Shown here one piece after another: positions 39,424-47,419 of a stretch of 64,000 nt of DNA. The DNA comes from JAITWN01 sp050486285 (GTDB lineage Bacteria > Pseudomonadota > Gammaproteobacteria > SZUA-140). The notes under the pieces are model-generated. The model searched no databases. It saw only the letters and a program-made list of their open reading frames with translations, and was not told the origin of the DNA. Location: NCBI GenBank assembly GCA_050486285.1, contig JBJHCZ010000003.1, positions 1 through 64,000 of the forward strand, written 5' to 3'. The position numbers were made by a program, and so were the translations under genes. Every line of letters begins with the position of its first letter. Positions within the stretch are counted from its first letter, which is position 1.

Positions 39424-40185
39424 TCAGTTGATGTCCCGGACCGGGATCGTGATCTCGGCCCCGGCGGCGCCGTCACGGTCGGGCAGGTTGCGCTCGACCC
39501 ATTCGCGGGTCCTGCGCTCGATCCACTCGGCCTCGTGCTCGGGTAGCGGCCCGCGGGCCAGCCTGGTTTCCCACTCCCACAGCGCCGAGCGCGCGCGGCG
39601 GACATAGGGGTCATCCGGGGAGGCGAGATGGATGTAGACGCGCATCGCCCCGAGCGCGCCTTCGAGATCGCCGAGCTTCTCGAGCGCGACCGCGAGGCCC
39701 CAGTAGGCATTGCCGAGCCAGGGATCGAGGTCGGTCGCGGTGTGGAAGAAGTCATGCGCGCCGCGATAATCCTCGAGGCCGAGCAGCGTATAGCCCATGT
39801 TCGCGTGCGCCTCGGGCAGGCGCGGCGAAAGCTGGAGCACCCGGTGCAGCGCGACCATCGCCTCGTCGAAGCGCTGCGCATGCAACATCACGACGGCCTG
39901 CTGGAAACGCATGTCGATCTCGGCGAGGCGGTCATCGGCAGGCGGCTCTGCCGGCGAGGGCAGCGGCATCAGGTCGACGACCCGCGCCGGTTCCGTCGTC
40001 GCGCGCGGGCTTCCCGACATGACTGCCATGTCCATCGGCGTCACGATCCGCTGCGGCGTCAACTGCGCGGTCTGCAGCAGGGACTTCAGATCCGGGGCGG
40101 CGGCGAGCATGAACACGGTGCAGGCAATGACGCCGACCAGGCTCATCGACACCGCAGAGATCGACGACTCGTGGGAGTGCCTCAT
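39424..40185 (-). CDS. Membrane-anchored TPR protein
   Basis: 253 residues with one N-terminal transmembrane helix (about 13-31), a Pro-rich linker, and a TPR region (AVVMLHAQRFDEAMVALHRVL, AHANMGYTLLGLEDYRGAHDFF, AYWGLAVALEKLGDLEGALGAM, about 93-195). The form resembles the TPR part of CcmI or NrfG, which hold apocytochrome c for heme attachment. It is coupled to ccsA by a 4-nt ATGA overlap, so it is a good candidate for the apocytochrome chaperone of the ResB/CcsA lyase. That role is inferred from context. Confidence 0.8.
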   Translation of the reverse strand: MRHSHESSISAVSMSLVGVIACTVFMLAAAPDLKSLLQTAQLTPQRIVTPMDMAVMSGSPRATTEPARVVDLMPLPSPAEPPADDRLAEIDMRFQQAVVMLHAQRFDEAMVALHRVLQLSPRLPEAHANMGYTLLGLEDYRGAHDFFHTATDLDPWLGNAYWGLAVALEKLGDLEGALGAMRVYIHLASPDDPYVRRARSALWEWETRLARGPLPEHEAEWIERRTREWVERNLPDRDGAAGAEITIPVRDIN

Positions 40186-41039
40186 ATGACCCCCTTGTGC
40201 GCGGCCTCGCTGTAGAACGGTGTGCCGAAATAGGTGAAGAACGCGAACGCGAACACACCGACGATCGCCATCGCGCCGAGCCTCGGATGCAGATTGTAGG
40301 TCAGGCGGAGGTGGATCAGGCCGGCCATCATCAGCCAGTTCAGAAACGACGAGGTCTCGAGCGCGTCCCAGGCCCAGTAGCGGCCCCAGGCATCCTGCGC
40401 CCACACCGCGCCGGCGATCAGCATCAGGCTGTGGAACACCAGCGCCAGCAGCATGAAGCGCCAGGCGACCGTATCGAGGATACTGTCGGACGGCATCTGC
40501 CGCAGCAGAAAGCGGAAGCCGCGCACGCCGCGCAACAGGATGATGCCGGCCAGTCCGGTCGCGATCAGGCACAGGCCGAGAAAGACCTTGCCGAAGCCGA
40601 CATGGGCCCACAGCCAGTTATGATAATAGGTCGGCGGATAGGGGCTGGCGGCCGGGTCGAGGGTCAGCACCCAGATACCCATCATCCACAGCACCGGCAG
40701 CACGACGATGACGGTCGGCCGGATCAGCGGTACGCGCCAGTAGGCGATCGTGTAGATCAGGCCGAGGCTGAACAGCTGGCTGATCAGCAGTTCGAACAGG
40801 TCGACGAAGGGACCGTGGCCGACGCGGAGCCAGCGTTCGGTCAGCGAGACTGCGAGCAGCAGCACCGCCGACGCCAGCAAGGCGAGGACGTAAGGTTCAT
40901 GGCTGCGCGAGAAGGTCAGCGCAGAAACGCCATTGTTGGCGCGCAGCGCGCCCTGCGCGGCAAATACGGTCGCCAGCGCGTACGCGGCGAGACCGGCATA
41001 CAGCCACGGCATCTCCGCGACCATCATCTCTTCGCTCAT
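40182..41039 (-). CDS. ccsA: CcsA/ResC-type cytochrome c heme lyase subunit
   Basis: 285 residues with about eight transmembrane helices and the WWD heme-handling motif WAQDAWGRYWAWDALETSSF. Conserved His residues occur at FHSLMLIAG and LIHLRLTYNLHP and in the N-terminal half (HEPYVL, HNWLWAHV). CcsA with ResB forms the System II lyase that exports heme and attaches it to CxxCH motifs. It overlaps resB and the TPR gene by 4 nt each. Its presence next to System I ccm genes is unusual. Confidence 0.93.
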   Translation of the reverse strand: MSEEMMVAEMPWLYAGLAAYALATVFAAQGALRANNGVSALTFSRSHEPYVLALLASAVLLLAVSLTERWLRVGHGPFVDLFELLISQLFSLGLIYTIAYWRVPLIRPTVIVVLPVLWMMGIWVLTLDPAASPYPPTYYHNWLWAHVGFGKVFLGLCLIATGLAGIILLRGVRGFRFLLRQMPSDSILDTVAWRFMLLALVFHSLMLIAGAVWAQDAWGRYWAWDALETSSFLNWLMMAGLIHLRLTYNLHPRLGAMAIVGVFAFAFFTYFGTPFYSEAAHKGVI

Positions 41040-42064
41040 GGTGTTTTACCTCCGAGTTGCGCGGCGGCCTTCTTGCGCGCGGCCTCCTGGGCCGCCGAGT
41101 AGACCTGGATCGCGCCGAACTTGCGCCAGAAGTGCGCCGCCAGACCGAACACCGCGATCATCGACGCAAGAAACAGCCAGTGCAGCGTCTGATCGTAGTA
41201 GATCCGGTAACCCATCCAGCCGGCCAGCCGCTCGAAGCGCAGGAAGCCGCCATCGATGCGCGCCGTCTCGCCGGGCTGTAATTCAATGCGGTCTTCGCCG
41301 GCGCGCACGACGAGGACGCCCTCGGAGGCGCGCGGATCGAGGCGCCAGCTCGCGTCCGGATCGATGCCGGTCTCGAGTTGCAGCCAGAACCGGATCTCGT
41401 CCTCTGTGCCCTCCGGCGTCCAGCGATTCGCCTGCCGATGCTCGAACAGCGGATAGGACGGCATGTGCACCGAACCCGTCACCGGCATGCCGCCGTCGGG
41501 GATCCAGGTCAGCACCGCAGCGAAGCCCTTGTTGAACGTCGTATAGAAACGGTAGCCCTCTGCCCGCAGCGGGGTATCGTCGCCGACGACCCTGTGTTCC
41601 CAGCCGCCGCGGCCGTCGGGCACCCTGATCTCGCTGCGCGTCGCGCCCCGCGACATCCCGACCCGGTAATCGATCGTGTACGGTCCCTGCACGAAACCGA
41701 CGCGGTCGAGGTCGCCGCGATGCCAGGGTCCCGCGCGCACGTTGATGATCTCGTCGGCGTGGAAGGAGTCGCCCTCGGTCAGTTCGACGTTGGCCTCCAT
41801 CATCGTCATGCGGCCGATCGCCGCGAGTACGGCGATCGCGAGCAGACCGAGGTGAAACACCAGCAGGGCGCCGCGGCGGTTGATGCGCGGATTGGTGATC
41901 ACCGCCGCGAGCAGGTTGACCGCGAGCAACGTCATCGGCGCCGCCAGCACCCAGGTCGGCGTGTCGACCGGGTTGTCGTAGTTGAGCGCAGCGCCCACGC
42001 CCAGAAAGGCCATGCCGAACAGGGTCAGCCGGGTCGAGGCGAGACTGCGCAGCGCCGCGCTCAT
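41036..42064 (-). CDS. resB: ResB/Ccs1-type cytochrome c biogenesis protein
   Basis: 342 residues: a transmembrane pair near the N-terminus, a third helix at about 70-90, a large periplasmic domain (about 95-290) and a C-terminal helix (TLHWLFLASMIAVFGLAAHFW). Topology and the LASTRLTLFGMAFLGVGAALNY opening fit a short ResB. It starts within the stop of the 11-heme cytochrome gene (ATGA), which ties this lyase to that substrate. The chain is shorter than the roughly 450-540 residues of many ResB proteins. Confidence 0.87.
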   Translation of the reverse strand: MSAALRSLASTRLTLFGMAFLGVGAALNYDNPVDTPTWVLAAPMTLLAVNLLAAVITNPRINRRGALLVFHLGLLAIAVLAAIGRMTMMEANVELTEGDSFHADEIINVRAGPWHRGDLDRVGFVQGPYTIDYRVGMSRGATRSEIRVPDGRGGWEHRVVGDDTPLRAEGYRFYTTFNKGFAAVLTWIPDGGMPVTGSVHMPSYPLFEHRQANRWTPEGTEDEIRFWLQLETGIDPDASWRLDPRASEGVLVVRAGEDRIELQPGETARIDGGFLRFERLAGWMGYRIYYDQTLHWLFLASMIAVFGLAAHFWRKFGAIQVYSAAQEAARKKAAAQLGGKTP

Positions 42065-44790
42065 GGGATGTTGATGCAGGCCTCGTTGCTGTTCATCATC
42101 CAGTCGACGCCGACAATGTTGTTGCCCGGCGGACCGGATGATCCGCAGTGCGCATCCAGCCATTCGCCGCTGCGCGCGAAGCTCCTGACCTTGAGCGCGG
42201 CGCCGTTGTAATAAGGCGCCCGGTAGAAACGCCCGGTGCCGGACGGCGCGAAGCCCTGGTAACGCACCTGGGTACCGGGCTCCATCTCGGACTCGAGACC
42301 GATATCATTCAGGTTCACGAGGAAGGCCTTGTTCTTCCAGCCATGCGGAATCGACACATGGCAATAGGTGCAGCGGAAGTTGTTGACGACCGCGGCATGG
42401 CCGATGTGCAGGTTGACGCCGAGGAACTGCAGGCAACCGCCGCCGCCGACCGCGCGGCGGAAGCCGCTCGCGAGCACCTGCGGATCCGGCGCCAGCGAAG
42501 CGCGCGCGTAGTTCTTCGGATCGTGGCAGCGGAAGCACAGGTGATTGTTGGGATCCGCCTCGTTGGCGAAGTTCGTCGTCAGGGTGCCGGTCTGGTCGCT
42601 CCAGTTACCCTTGAGGATGAAGTTCTCGTTCGAGCCGTGCGGACCCCACGGCGCGCCATGCTCGCCGCCCATCGGCACGACGGTATCGCCCATCGTGCCC
42701 GACCCGTGGCAGTCGGAGCAGTACATCGTCTGATTACCGACCGCGCTGCTGAACGGCTGGCGCCAGACATCGGGATTTGCCCCGCGCTCATTCGGCGTGC
42801 GCCCGGTCCGGAGCATGACCGGGTGCCAGGAACGGTGGTTCCAGGTGACGAAGTCGACGCAGTTGCCCTGCGGGTCGATGTGCCCATTGATGATCTGTGG
42901 CACACCGTTCGGGTCGGTCACCTGAAGATTGCACGCTGCGCCCTCCTCATAGGCGCCGGTCGGCGAGGAGCGCGTGAGGCCGCTGATATGATCCGGCGGC
43001 GACTGGAACTCCATCGCCTGGTTCGTGTAATGCAGCATGTCCGGCGGCGTGCTCGGCGTCCCCGGCGGCGTCAGGCCGGTGGTATAGCCGAGCGGCGGCG
43101 GCGTGTCATAGGCGTAGTTCGAATGGCATTTCAGGCACAGCTGATACTCGCGCGTCAGGTAAGGCGCGCTGACGGCATCGCTGCCGCCGATGCCGGGGTC
43201 GCCGCGCTTGACCTGGAAGTCGATCGGATTCGAGCCGAAGCGGGTGCTGGCATAGACCGGTTCGACGCCCCAGATACCGCGCAGCACGCCCGAGGCAATG
43301 TTGCTCGGCGGGATACCCGGCGTATGTTCGTGCGTACCGGCCTCGCCGGGCACGGTCGGATCATCGTTGAAGCGGCGATTGCGGATCACGCGATGCGGAT
43401 TGTGGCAGTCGGTGCACTCGGCATGGCGGTTGTGCAGGCCGCCGAGACCGAGCAGTTCACGCGACTCGACGAAGTCCTGGCCGCGCCGGTCGCCCTGGGT
43501 CGCGGAGTCGCCGGTGCCGATGCTGTGGACCTCGTGGCCGGCGAGCTGGTGATCGCTCGAGATCGGCATGTGACGCGCGAGCGTCGTGAAGTCGGTCTTG
43601 ATGTCCGGGACCTCGAAGGCCGGATTGGTGTTCGGGCTGATCTGCCCCTGCAGCGTCTGCGCGGTCGGCGGACCGACGGCAGGATCGCCGTGGCAGGAGT
43701 AGCAGACATATTCGACCGCCGGCCGTCCGCCCTGGCGGAACTGGCCGCCGGTCTCGGGATCGGTCAGCAGCGGTCCGTCGGTGCCCTCGCGCAGCAGGCG
43801 GCGCGCGCCCTGCACGGTATGCGGATCGTGGCAGTTCAGGCAGGCCGCCTGCCAGACCTGGATGTTGCGCGGGAACTCGCGGATGTCGGCCGCGGAATCG
43901 GTGTAGCGCTCGATCGCGACGCCCGGATGCGCATGCGCGGAATCGACCCAGCCGTCCTTGTCATGACAGGCGAGGCAGATGATGTCGTTGCGCGGATCGA
44001 ACTGCCCCTGCACCGGCGGCTGGACCTGGAAGCGGTTCGCGCGCAGGAACTTGATGTTCTCGCCCGGCACCTCCGAGCGGATATGCGGATCGTGACAGGT
44101 GATGCACTCGAGCTTCGGCCCCGACCCGTCGGCGTCGCGCTCGAGCGGCAGGAAGTCGCCCTGCGGCATCGCGACCGGCCCGCCGCGCACGCGCTCGCCG
44201 ACCCAGGACACGGTGACGGGATCGAACAACTCGCCGTCGCGCGCGGCCTGCGCGCTGTCGTAGGTGAACGAGATCGGGTGATCGTTGGTCAGGTCGATGC
44301 CGAGATAGCGGGTGAAGCCGGTGTCGCGACCGAGGCCTTCCGGGATCGTGCCGCCGGGACCGGTGCCGCGCATCGGCACCGTAGTATCGACCTGGCGGTT
44401 CAGCACGTTGACCGAACCGAGCGCGATGGTGCCGTCGTGACAGGACAGGCACAGCTTCGAGCGTCCGGTCGGCTGGCCGAGATCGGTCGCATCGATCGAG
44501 GTCGAATCGAACGGGATATAGGTCGCGCGCGACAACTGGCGGTTCCACAGCGGCGCATTGTGCTCGGGCGTCGCGCCGTGCGGCGTATGGCAGAAGGCGC
44601 AGATCTGGGACTCGCTGACTGCGGACGCGCGGCGTTCGATGCCGGCCGGCGCGATGGTCGCAGAAAAATTATGGCGGGTGTTCGAGATGTCGGAGATCCG
44701 CGGCGGACCGCCGCCGGCCCAGACGACAGCGGCCGCGCCCCACAGCAGGGCAAGGACGACCGTCGCCGATACCAGCCGCGGGTTCATCAT
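42061..44790 (-). CDS. 11-heme cytochrome c with an OmcE-like N-terminal module
   Basis: 909 residues with a signal peptide (ending VVWAGGG) and eleven CxxCH sites in order: CAFCH, CLSCH, CITCH, CLACH, CLNCH, CYSCH, CTDCH, CLKCH, CSDCH, CFRCH, CTYCH. The first third follows the pattern RHNF...CAFCHTPHG...PLWNR...CLSCHDGT...DLTNDHPI...CITCHDPH, the same module as the tetraheme (53146) and pentaheme (14817) proteins. Heme spacing later is loose, with long Gly/Pro-rich stretches, and extra Cys near the C-terminus (HCGSSG, EACINIP) may form disulfides. No lipobox is present, so it is either periplasmic or secreted. Translationally coupled to the NHL lipoprotein upstream and resB downstream. Confidence 0.9.
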   Translation of the reverse strand: MMNPRLVSATVVLALLWGAAAVVWAGGGPPRISDISNTRHNFSATIAPAGIERRASAVSESQICAFCHTPHGATPEHNAPLWNRQLSRATYIPFDSTSIDATDLGQPTGRSKLCLSCHDGTIALGSVNVLNRQVDTTVPMRGTGPGGTIPEGLGRDTGFTRYLGIDLTNDHPISFTYDSAQAARDGELFDPVTVSWVGERVRGGPVAMPQGDFLPLERDADGSGPKLECITCHDPHIRSEVPGENIKFLRANRFQVQPPVQGQFDPRNDIICLACHDKDGWVDSAHAHPGVAIERYTDSAADIREFPRNIQVWQAACLNCHDPHTVQGARRLLREGTDGPLLTDPETGGQFRQGGRPAVEYVCYSCHGDPAVGPPTAQTLQGQISPNTNPAFEVPDIKTDFTTLARHMPISSDHQLAGHEVHSIGTGDSATQGDRRGQDFVESRELLGLGGLHNRHAECTDCHNPHRVIRNRRFNDDPTVPGEAGTHEHTPGIPPSNIASGVLRGIWGVEPVYASTRFGSNPIDFQVKRGDPGIGGSDAVSAPYLTREYQLCLKCHSNYAYDTPPPLGYTTGLTPPGTPSTPPDMLHYTNQAMEFQSPPDHISGLTRSSPTGAYEEGAACNLQVTDPNGVPQIINGHIDPQGNCVDFVTWNHRSWHPVMLRTGRTPNERGANPDVWRQPFSSAVGNQTMYCSDCHGSGTMGDTVVPMGGEHGAPWGPHGSNENFILKGNWSDQTGTLTTNFANEADPNNHLCFRCHDPKNYARASLAPDPQVLASGFRRAVGGGGCLQFLGVNLHIGHAAVVNNFRCTYCHVSIPHGWKNKAFLVNLNDIGLESEMEPGTQVRYQGFAPSGTGRFYRAPYYNGAALKVRSFARSGEWLDAHCGSSGPPGNNIVGVDWMMNSNEACINIP

Positions 44791-45860
44791 GCCTCACCCA
44801 GAAATTGAAAAATCATGATGCGACCGTTGAATGCGTCGGCGACGTAAATCCGGTCGCGGCGGTCGGTCCAGACCCCCGCCGGGAGATAGAACTGGCCTAT
44901 CCCGCTGCCGGTACCCCCGATCGGTAAAAGCAATTCTCCCCGTTCGGTGAATACTAACAGATGGTCATAATAGGATTCCACCACATAAACCAGCCCGTTA
45001 TCGTCGACCGCCACCCCCTTCGGCCGCGGCAGATCGCCGACAAACAGTCCGCGCCGGCCGAACTCGCGGATGAAGCCGCCGTCGGCGTCGAAGATCTGCA
45101 CGCGCGAGTTGAGCGTATCGGTCACGTAGAGACGGTCCCCGGCGAAGGTCAGGTAGGTCGGCGCGTTGAATTCGCCCGGGGCCTCGCCGCGGTGGCCGAA
45201 CACGCCGATGAACTCGCCGTCGTCACTGAAGATCTTGATGTCGTGGGCCTGCGCATCGGCGATGTAGAGTCGCCCTCGCGCAGCGTCACGCGTAATCCCG
45301 ACCGGTCGCGAGAACCGGCCGTCACCGATGTAGCCGACCGGCTCGCCGTTGCGATCCAGACGCACGACGCGCCGCAGTCCGGCATCGACGACCAGCACCT
45401 CGCCGTTGGCGCCGGGGCTGATGCTGACCGGGGTCTGAAAGCGCAGGCCGCGGCCGGCGGCCTCCCACACATGCAGCCTGCCAGCCTGCTCGTCGAACAC
45501 GAACACCGCGGAACGACTGACGTCGGTGATATGGATCCGGCCGTCCTCGCCGACGAAACCGCTCTGCGGGCGCTGCAGCACGACCGGCGCGCGCTTGCCG
45601 CTGACGAAACCGACCATCCATGCCAGGACGCGACTGCCGAAGTTCGGCTGATTGGCGCGGGGGAGATTCTGCTCGCCGGTCAGTTGCCCGACCAGTCGAT
45701 AGCGCGGCGGATCGGGCGGCGACGGCCAGACATGCTGCTCCGCCTGGGCTTGGTATTCGTAGGTGAGCACGCCCGGGCCGGTGCCGGCGCAGGCCGCGAG
45801 CAGCCCCGCCGCCAGCACCACCGCGACCTTCCCTGTGCCGGTTGACGAGGCTGTGCGCAT
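44787..45860 (-). CDS. NHL-repeat beta-propeller lipoprotein
   Basis: 357 residues with a lipoprotein signal (LAAGLLAAC) and six NHL-type blades (TPVSISPGANGEVLVVD, RPVGITRDAARGRLYIAD, APTYLTFAGDRLYVTD, RPKGVAVDDNGLVYVVE, LPAGVWTDRRDRIYVAD). It resembles the lipoproteins at 45865 and 15611. It precedes the 11-heme cytochrome gene with a 4-nt overlap, the same cytochrome-NHL pairing seen at 14817-16672. Such propellers may dock to or assemble surface cytochromes; no activity can be assigned. Confidence 0.86.
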   Translation of the reverse strand: MRTASSTGTGKVAVVLAAGLLAACAGTGPGVLTYEYQAQAEQHVWPSPPDPPRYRLVGQLTGEQNLPRANQPNFGSRVLAWMVGFVSGKRAPVVLQRPQSGFVGEDGRIHITDVSRSAVFVFDEQAGRLHVWEAAGRGLRFQTPVSISPGANGEVLVVDAGLRRVVRLDRNGEPVGYIGDGRFSRPVGITRDAARGRLYIADAQAHDIKIFSDDGEFIGVFGHRGEAPGEFNAPTYLTFAGDRLYVTDTLNSRVQIFDADGGFIREFGRRGLFVGDLPRPKGVAVDDNGLVYVVESYYDHLLVFTERGELLLPIGGTGSGIGQFYLPAGVWTDRRDRIYVADAFNGRIMIFQFLGEA

Positions 45861-45864
45861 CGCG

Positions 45865-46851
45865 TCACGGCCCCCCGGGCGGCACCGGCACCCAGGAAGC
45901 GAGCGACAGGACCTGTATCCGCCGGTTCAGGCTGTCCGCCACATACAGATTCCCTTCATCGATCCACAGACTGGTGATCCTGCTGAAGCGACCCGGCGCC
46001 GCGCCGTGGCCGCCGATCACGCCGACCAGTCGGTCACCGTCGAAGACCTTGATATCGTCGGCCATATAGTCGGCGACGAAGGCGAGGCCGTCGTTCGCGA
46101 CCGCGATCGCAATCGGGAAGGTCACGGTATCGCGCTGGTAGGACTCGATCCAGTCGCCCTCGAAGCCCATGACCTGGACGCGATGCTCGCCGAAGCGGGT
46201 ACCGATGTAATACCCCTTCGGCCCCTGCGCCAGCGCGGTGATGCTGGTGAACTTGCCCGGCCCGCGCCCGCGGCCGCCGAACGCGCCGACCGGCAGGCCC
46301 TCCGGGTTATACACCAGTACACCGTCGTTGTTGCCGTCGGCGATGAAGATATAGCCGGTGGTGTCGTTGACCCGCACCGACACCGGCCGGGTGATGTTGA
46401 GACGGTCCTCGATGACGCGCAGCTTGCGGCCGTTGCGATCGAAATGCAGGACACGGGCGCCGTCGGTATCGGCGATCCACACCGACAGGTCGCGCGCGAG
46501 ATAGAGGTCGGCGTCGTTGCCGCTGACCACGCCGCGCAGGTCGAGCGCGCGTTCGATACGGTCGAAGCGGGCGTCATAGCGGAACAACTGGCGGTGGCCG
46601 ACGTCGAGGATATAGACGACATGTCCGCGCGCGGCGACCGCGACCGGCTGCAGGAAGCGGACTTCGGGCGGGCCGGTGACGATGTTACCGGCGGAGGTCA
46701 GCCCGCCGTCGATGGTCTGCCACAACGCGCCGCGCGCCTCGAGCGCGGCGGCGCGCGTGCCGCTGTCGATGCTCGCGCAGGCCTGCAACAGCAGGACCGC
46801 GCAGGCAAGGCTCAGCGCAGCAAGGTGACTTCTGGAGAGACGGAGTGGCAT
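45865..46851 (-). CDS. NHL-repeat beta-propeller lipoprotein
   Basis: 328 residues from the ATG at 46851, which overlaps the triheme c7 gene by 40 nt. It has a lipoprotein signal (VLLLQAC) and NHL blades (QPVAVAARGHVVYILD, RPVSVRVNDTTGYIFIAD, ITALAQGPKGYYIGTR, FPIAIAVANDGLAFVAD, RITSLWIDEGNLYVADSL). It is a paralogue of the next gene, separated by 4 nt. The long overlap with the cytochrome gene indicates strict co-translation. Confidence 0.85.
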   Translation of the reverse strand: MPLRLSRSHLAALSLACAVLLLQACASIDSGTRAAALEARGALWQTIDGGLTSAGNIVTGPPEVRFLQPVAVAARGHVVYILDVGHRQLFRYDARFDRIERALDLRGVVSGNDADLYLARDLSVWIADTDGARVLHFDRNGRKLRVIEDRLNITRPVSVRVNDTTGYIFIADGNNDGVLVYNPEGLPVGAFGGRGRGPGKFTSITALAQGPKGYYIGTRFGEHRVQVMGFEGDWIESYQRDTVTFPIAIAVANDGLAFVADYMADDIKVFDGDRLVGVIGGHGAAPGRFSRITSLWIDEGNLYVADSLNRRIQVLSLASWVPVPPGGP

Positions 46852-47414
46852 CTGCCGCAGTTCATCGTGGGTGCGAAGGCGACGCGACCATGGCAGAGCC
46901 CGCAATACTCGCCCTGGATGATCGCCGACATGTTGACCGGATTCGCGCCCCGCTTCGGAATGAAAGGTACCGGATGGCAGTTCGCGCAGGTCAGCCACTC
47001 GGTATGCTGGAGATGCGGGAACCTGACATTGGGCATCGATTGCGTATTCGTGAAGATGATGTCGAAATCGACAGTGAACATCTGCCGCGAGCCGTCGAGA
47101 CTCTGGCGGGGATCGATCAGCCCGCGGTTCAGCGTCCTGACCCAGTCGATCAGCCCGCCGGCGTCGCGCGGGAACCGGGCCATTGCGTCATATGGATCCT
47201 GGAACACCGCGGCGGCCTCGCCGCTCGGGTCGCGGATGCCGTCATTCGCGGTCGGTACCCGCTCGCCGGAGGAAAACTGGAAATGGCCGACGTTGCGCTC
47301 CCAGGAAGGCGCCTGCTGCGCATGGGCCAGCCCGAGTCCCGACAGCAGGCATGCGAGCAGCGTGATGCCCAGGAATCGCAGCGATACACGCATCGGATAT
47401 GTCGCGACACTCAT
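46812..47414 (-). CDS. Triheme c7-type cytochrome
   Basis: 200 residues from the ATG at 47414, which follows GAGGTGAGAGAG; a GTG at 47423 would overlap the preceding stop. A signal peptide (ending LGLAHA) and an N-terminal region of about 80 residues precede the heme domain FPHLQHTEWLTCANCHP...MSAIIQGEYCGLCHG...NCGRCHS, with sites CANCH, CGLCH and CGRCH. This is the c(7)-type triheme fold (small, bis-His, low potential). A paralogue is at 49015 and a shorter one at 49715. It probably carries electrons across the periplasm to the outer-membrane components. Confidence 0.9.
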   Translation of the reverse strand: MSVATYPMRVSLRFLGITLLACLLSGLGLAHAQQAPSWERNVGHFQFSSGERVPTANDGIRDPSGEAAAVFQDPYDAMARFPRDAGGLIDWVRTLNRGLIDPRQSLDGSRQMFTVDFDIIFTNTQSMPNVRFPHLQHTEWLTCANCHPVPFIPKRGANPVNMSAIIQGEYCGLCHGRVAFAPTMNCGRCHSVSPEVTLLR

Positions 47415-47419
47415 CTCTC

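Noticed and set aside
42148..44808. 886-codon open frame on the plus strand opposite the 11-heme cytochrome gene
   Set aside because: It is exactly antisense to a gene with eleven heme motifs. High-GC genes often leave an open antisense frame, and its product is a low-complexity Arg/Ala/Val-rich sequence with no motif.
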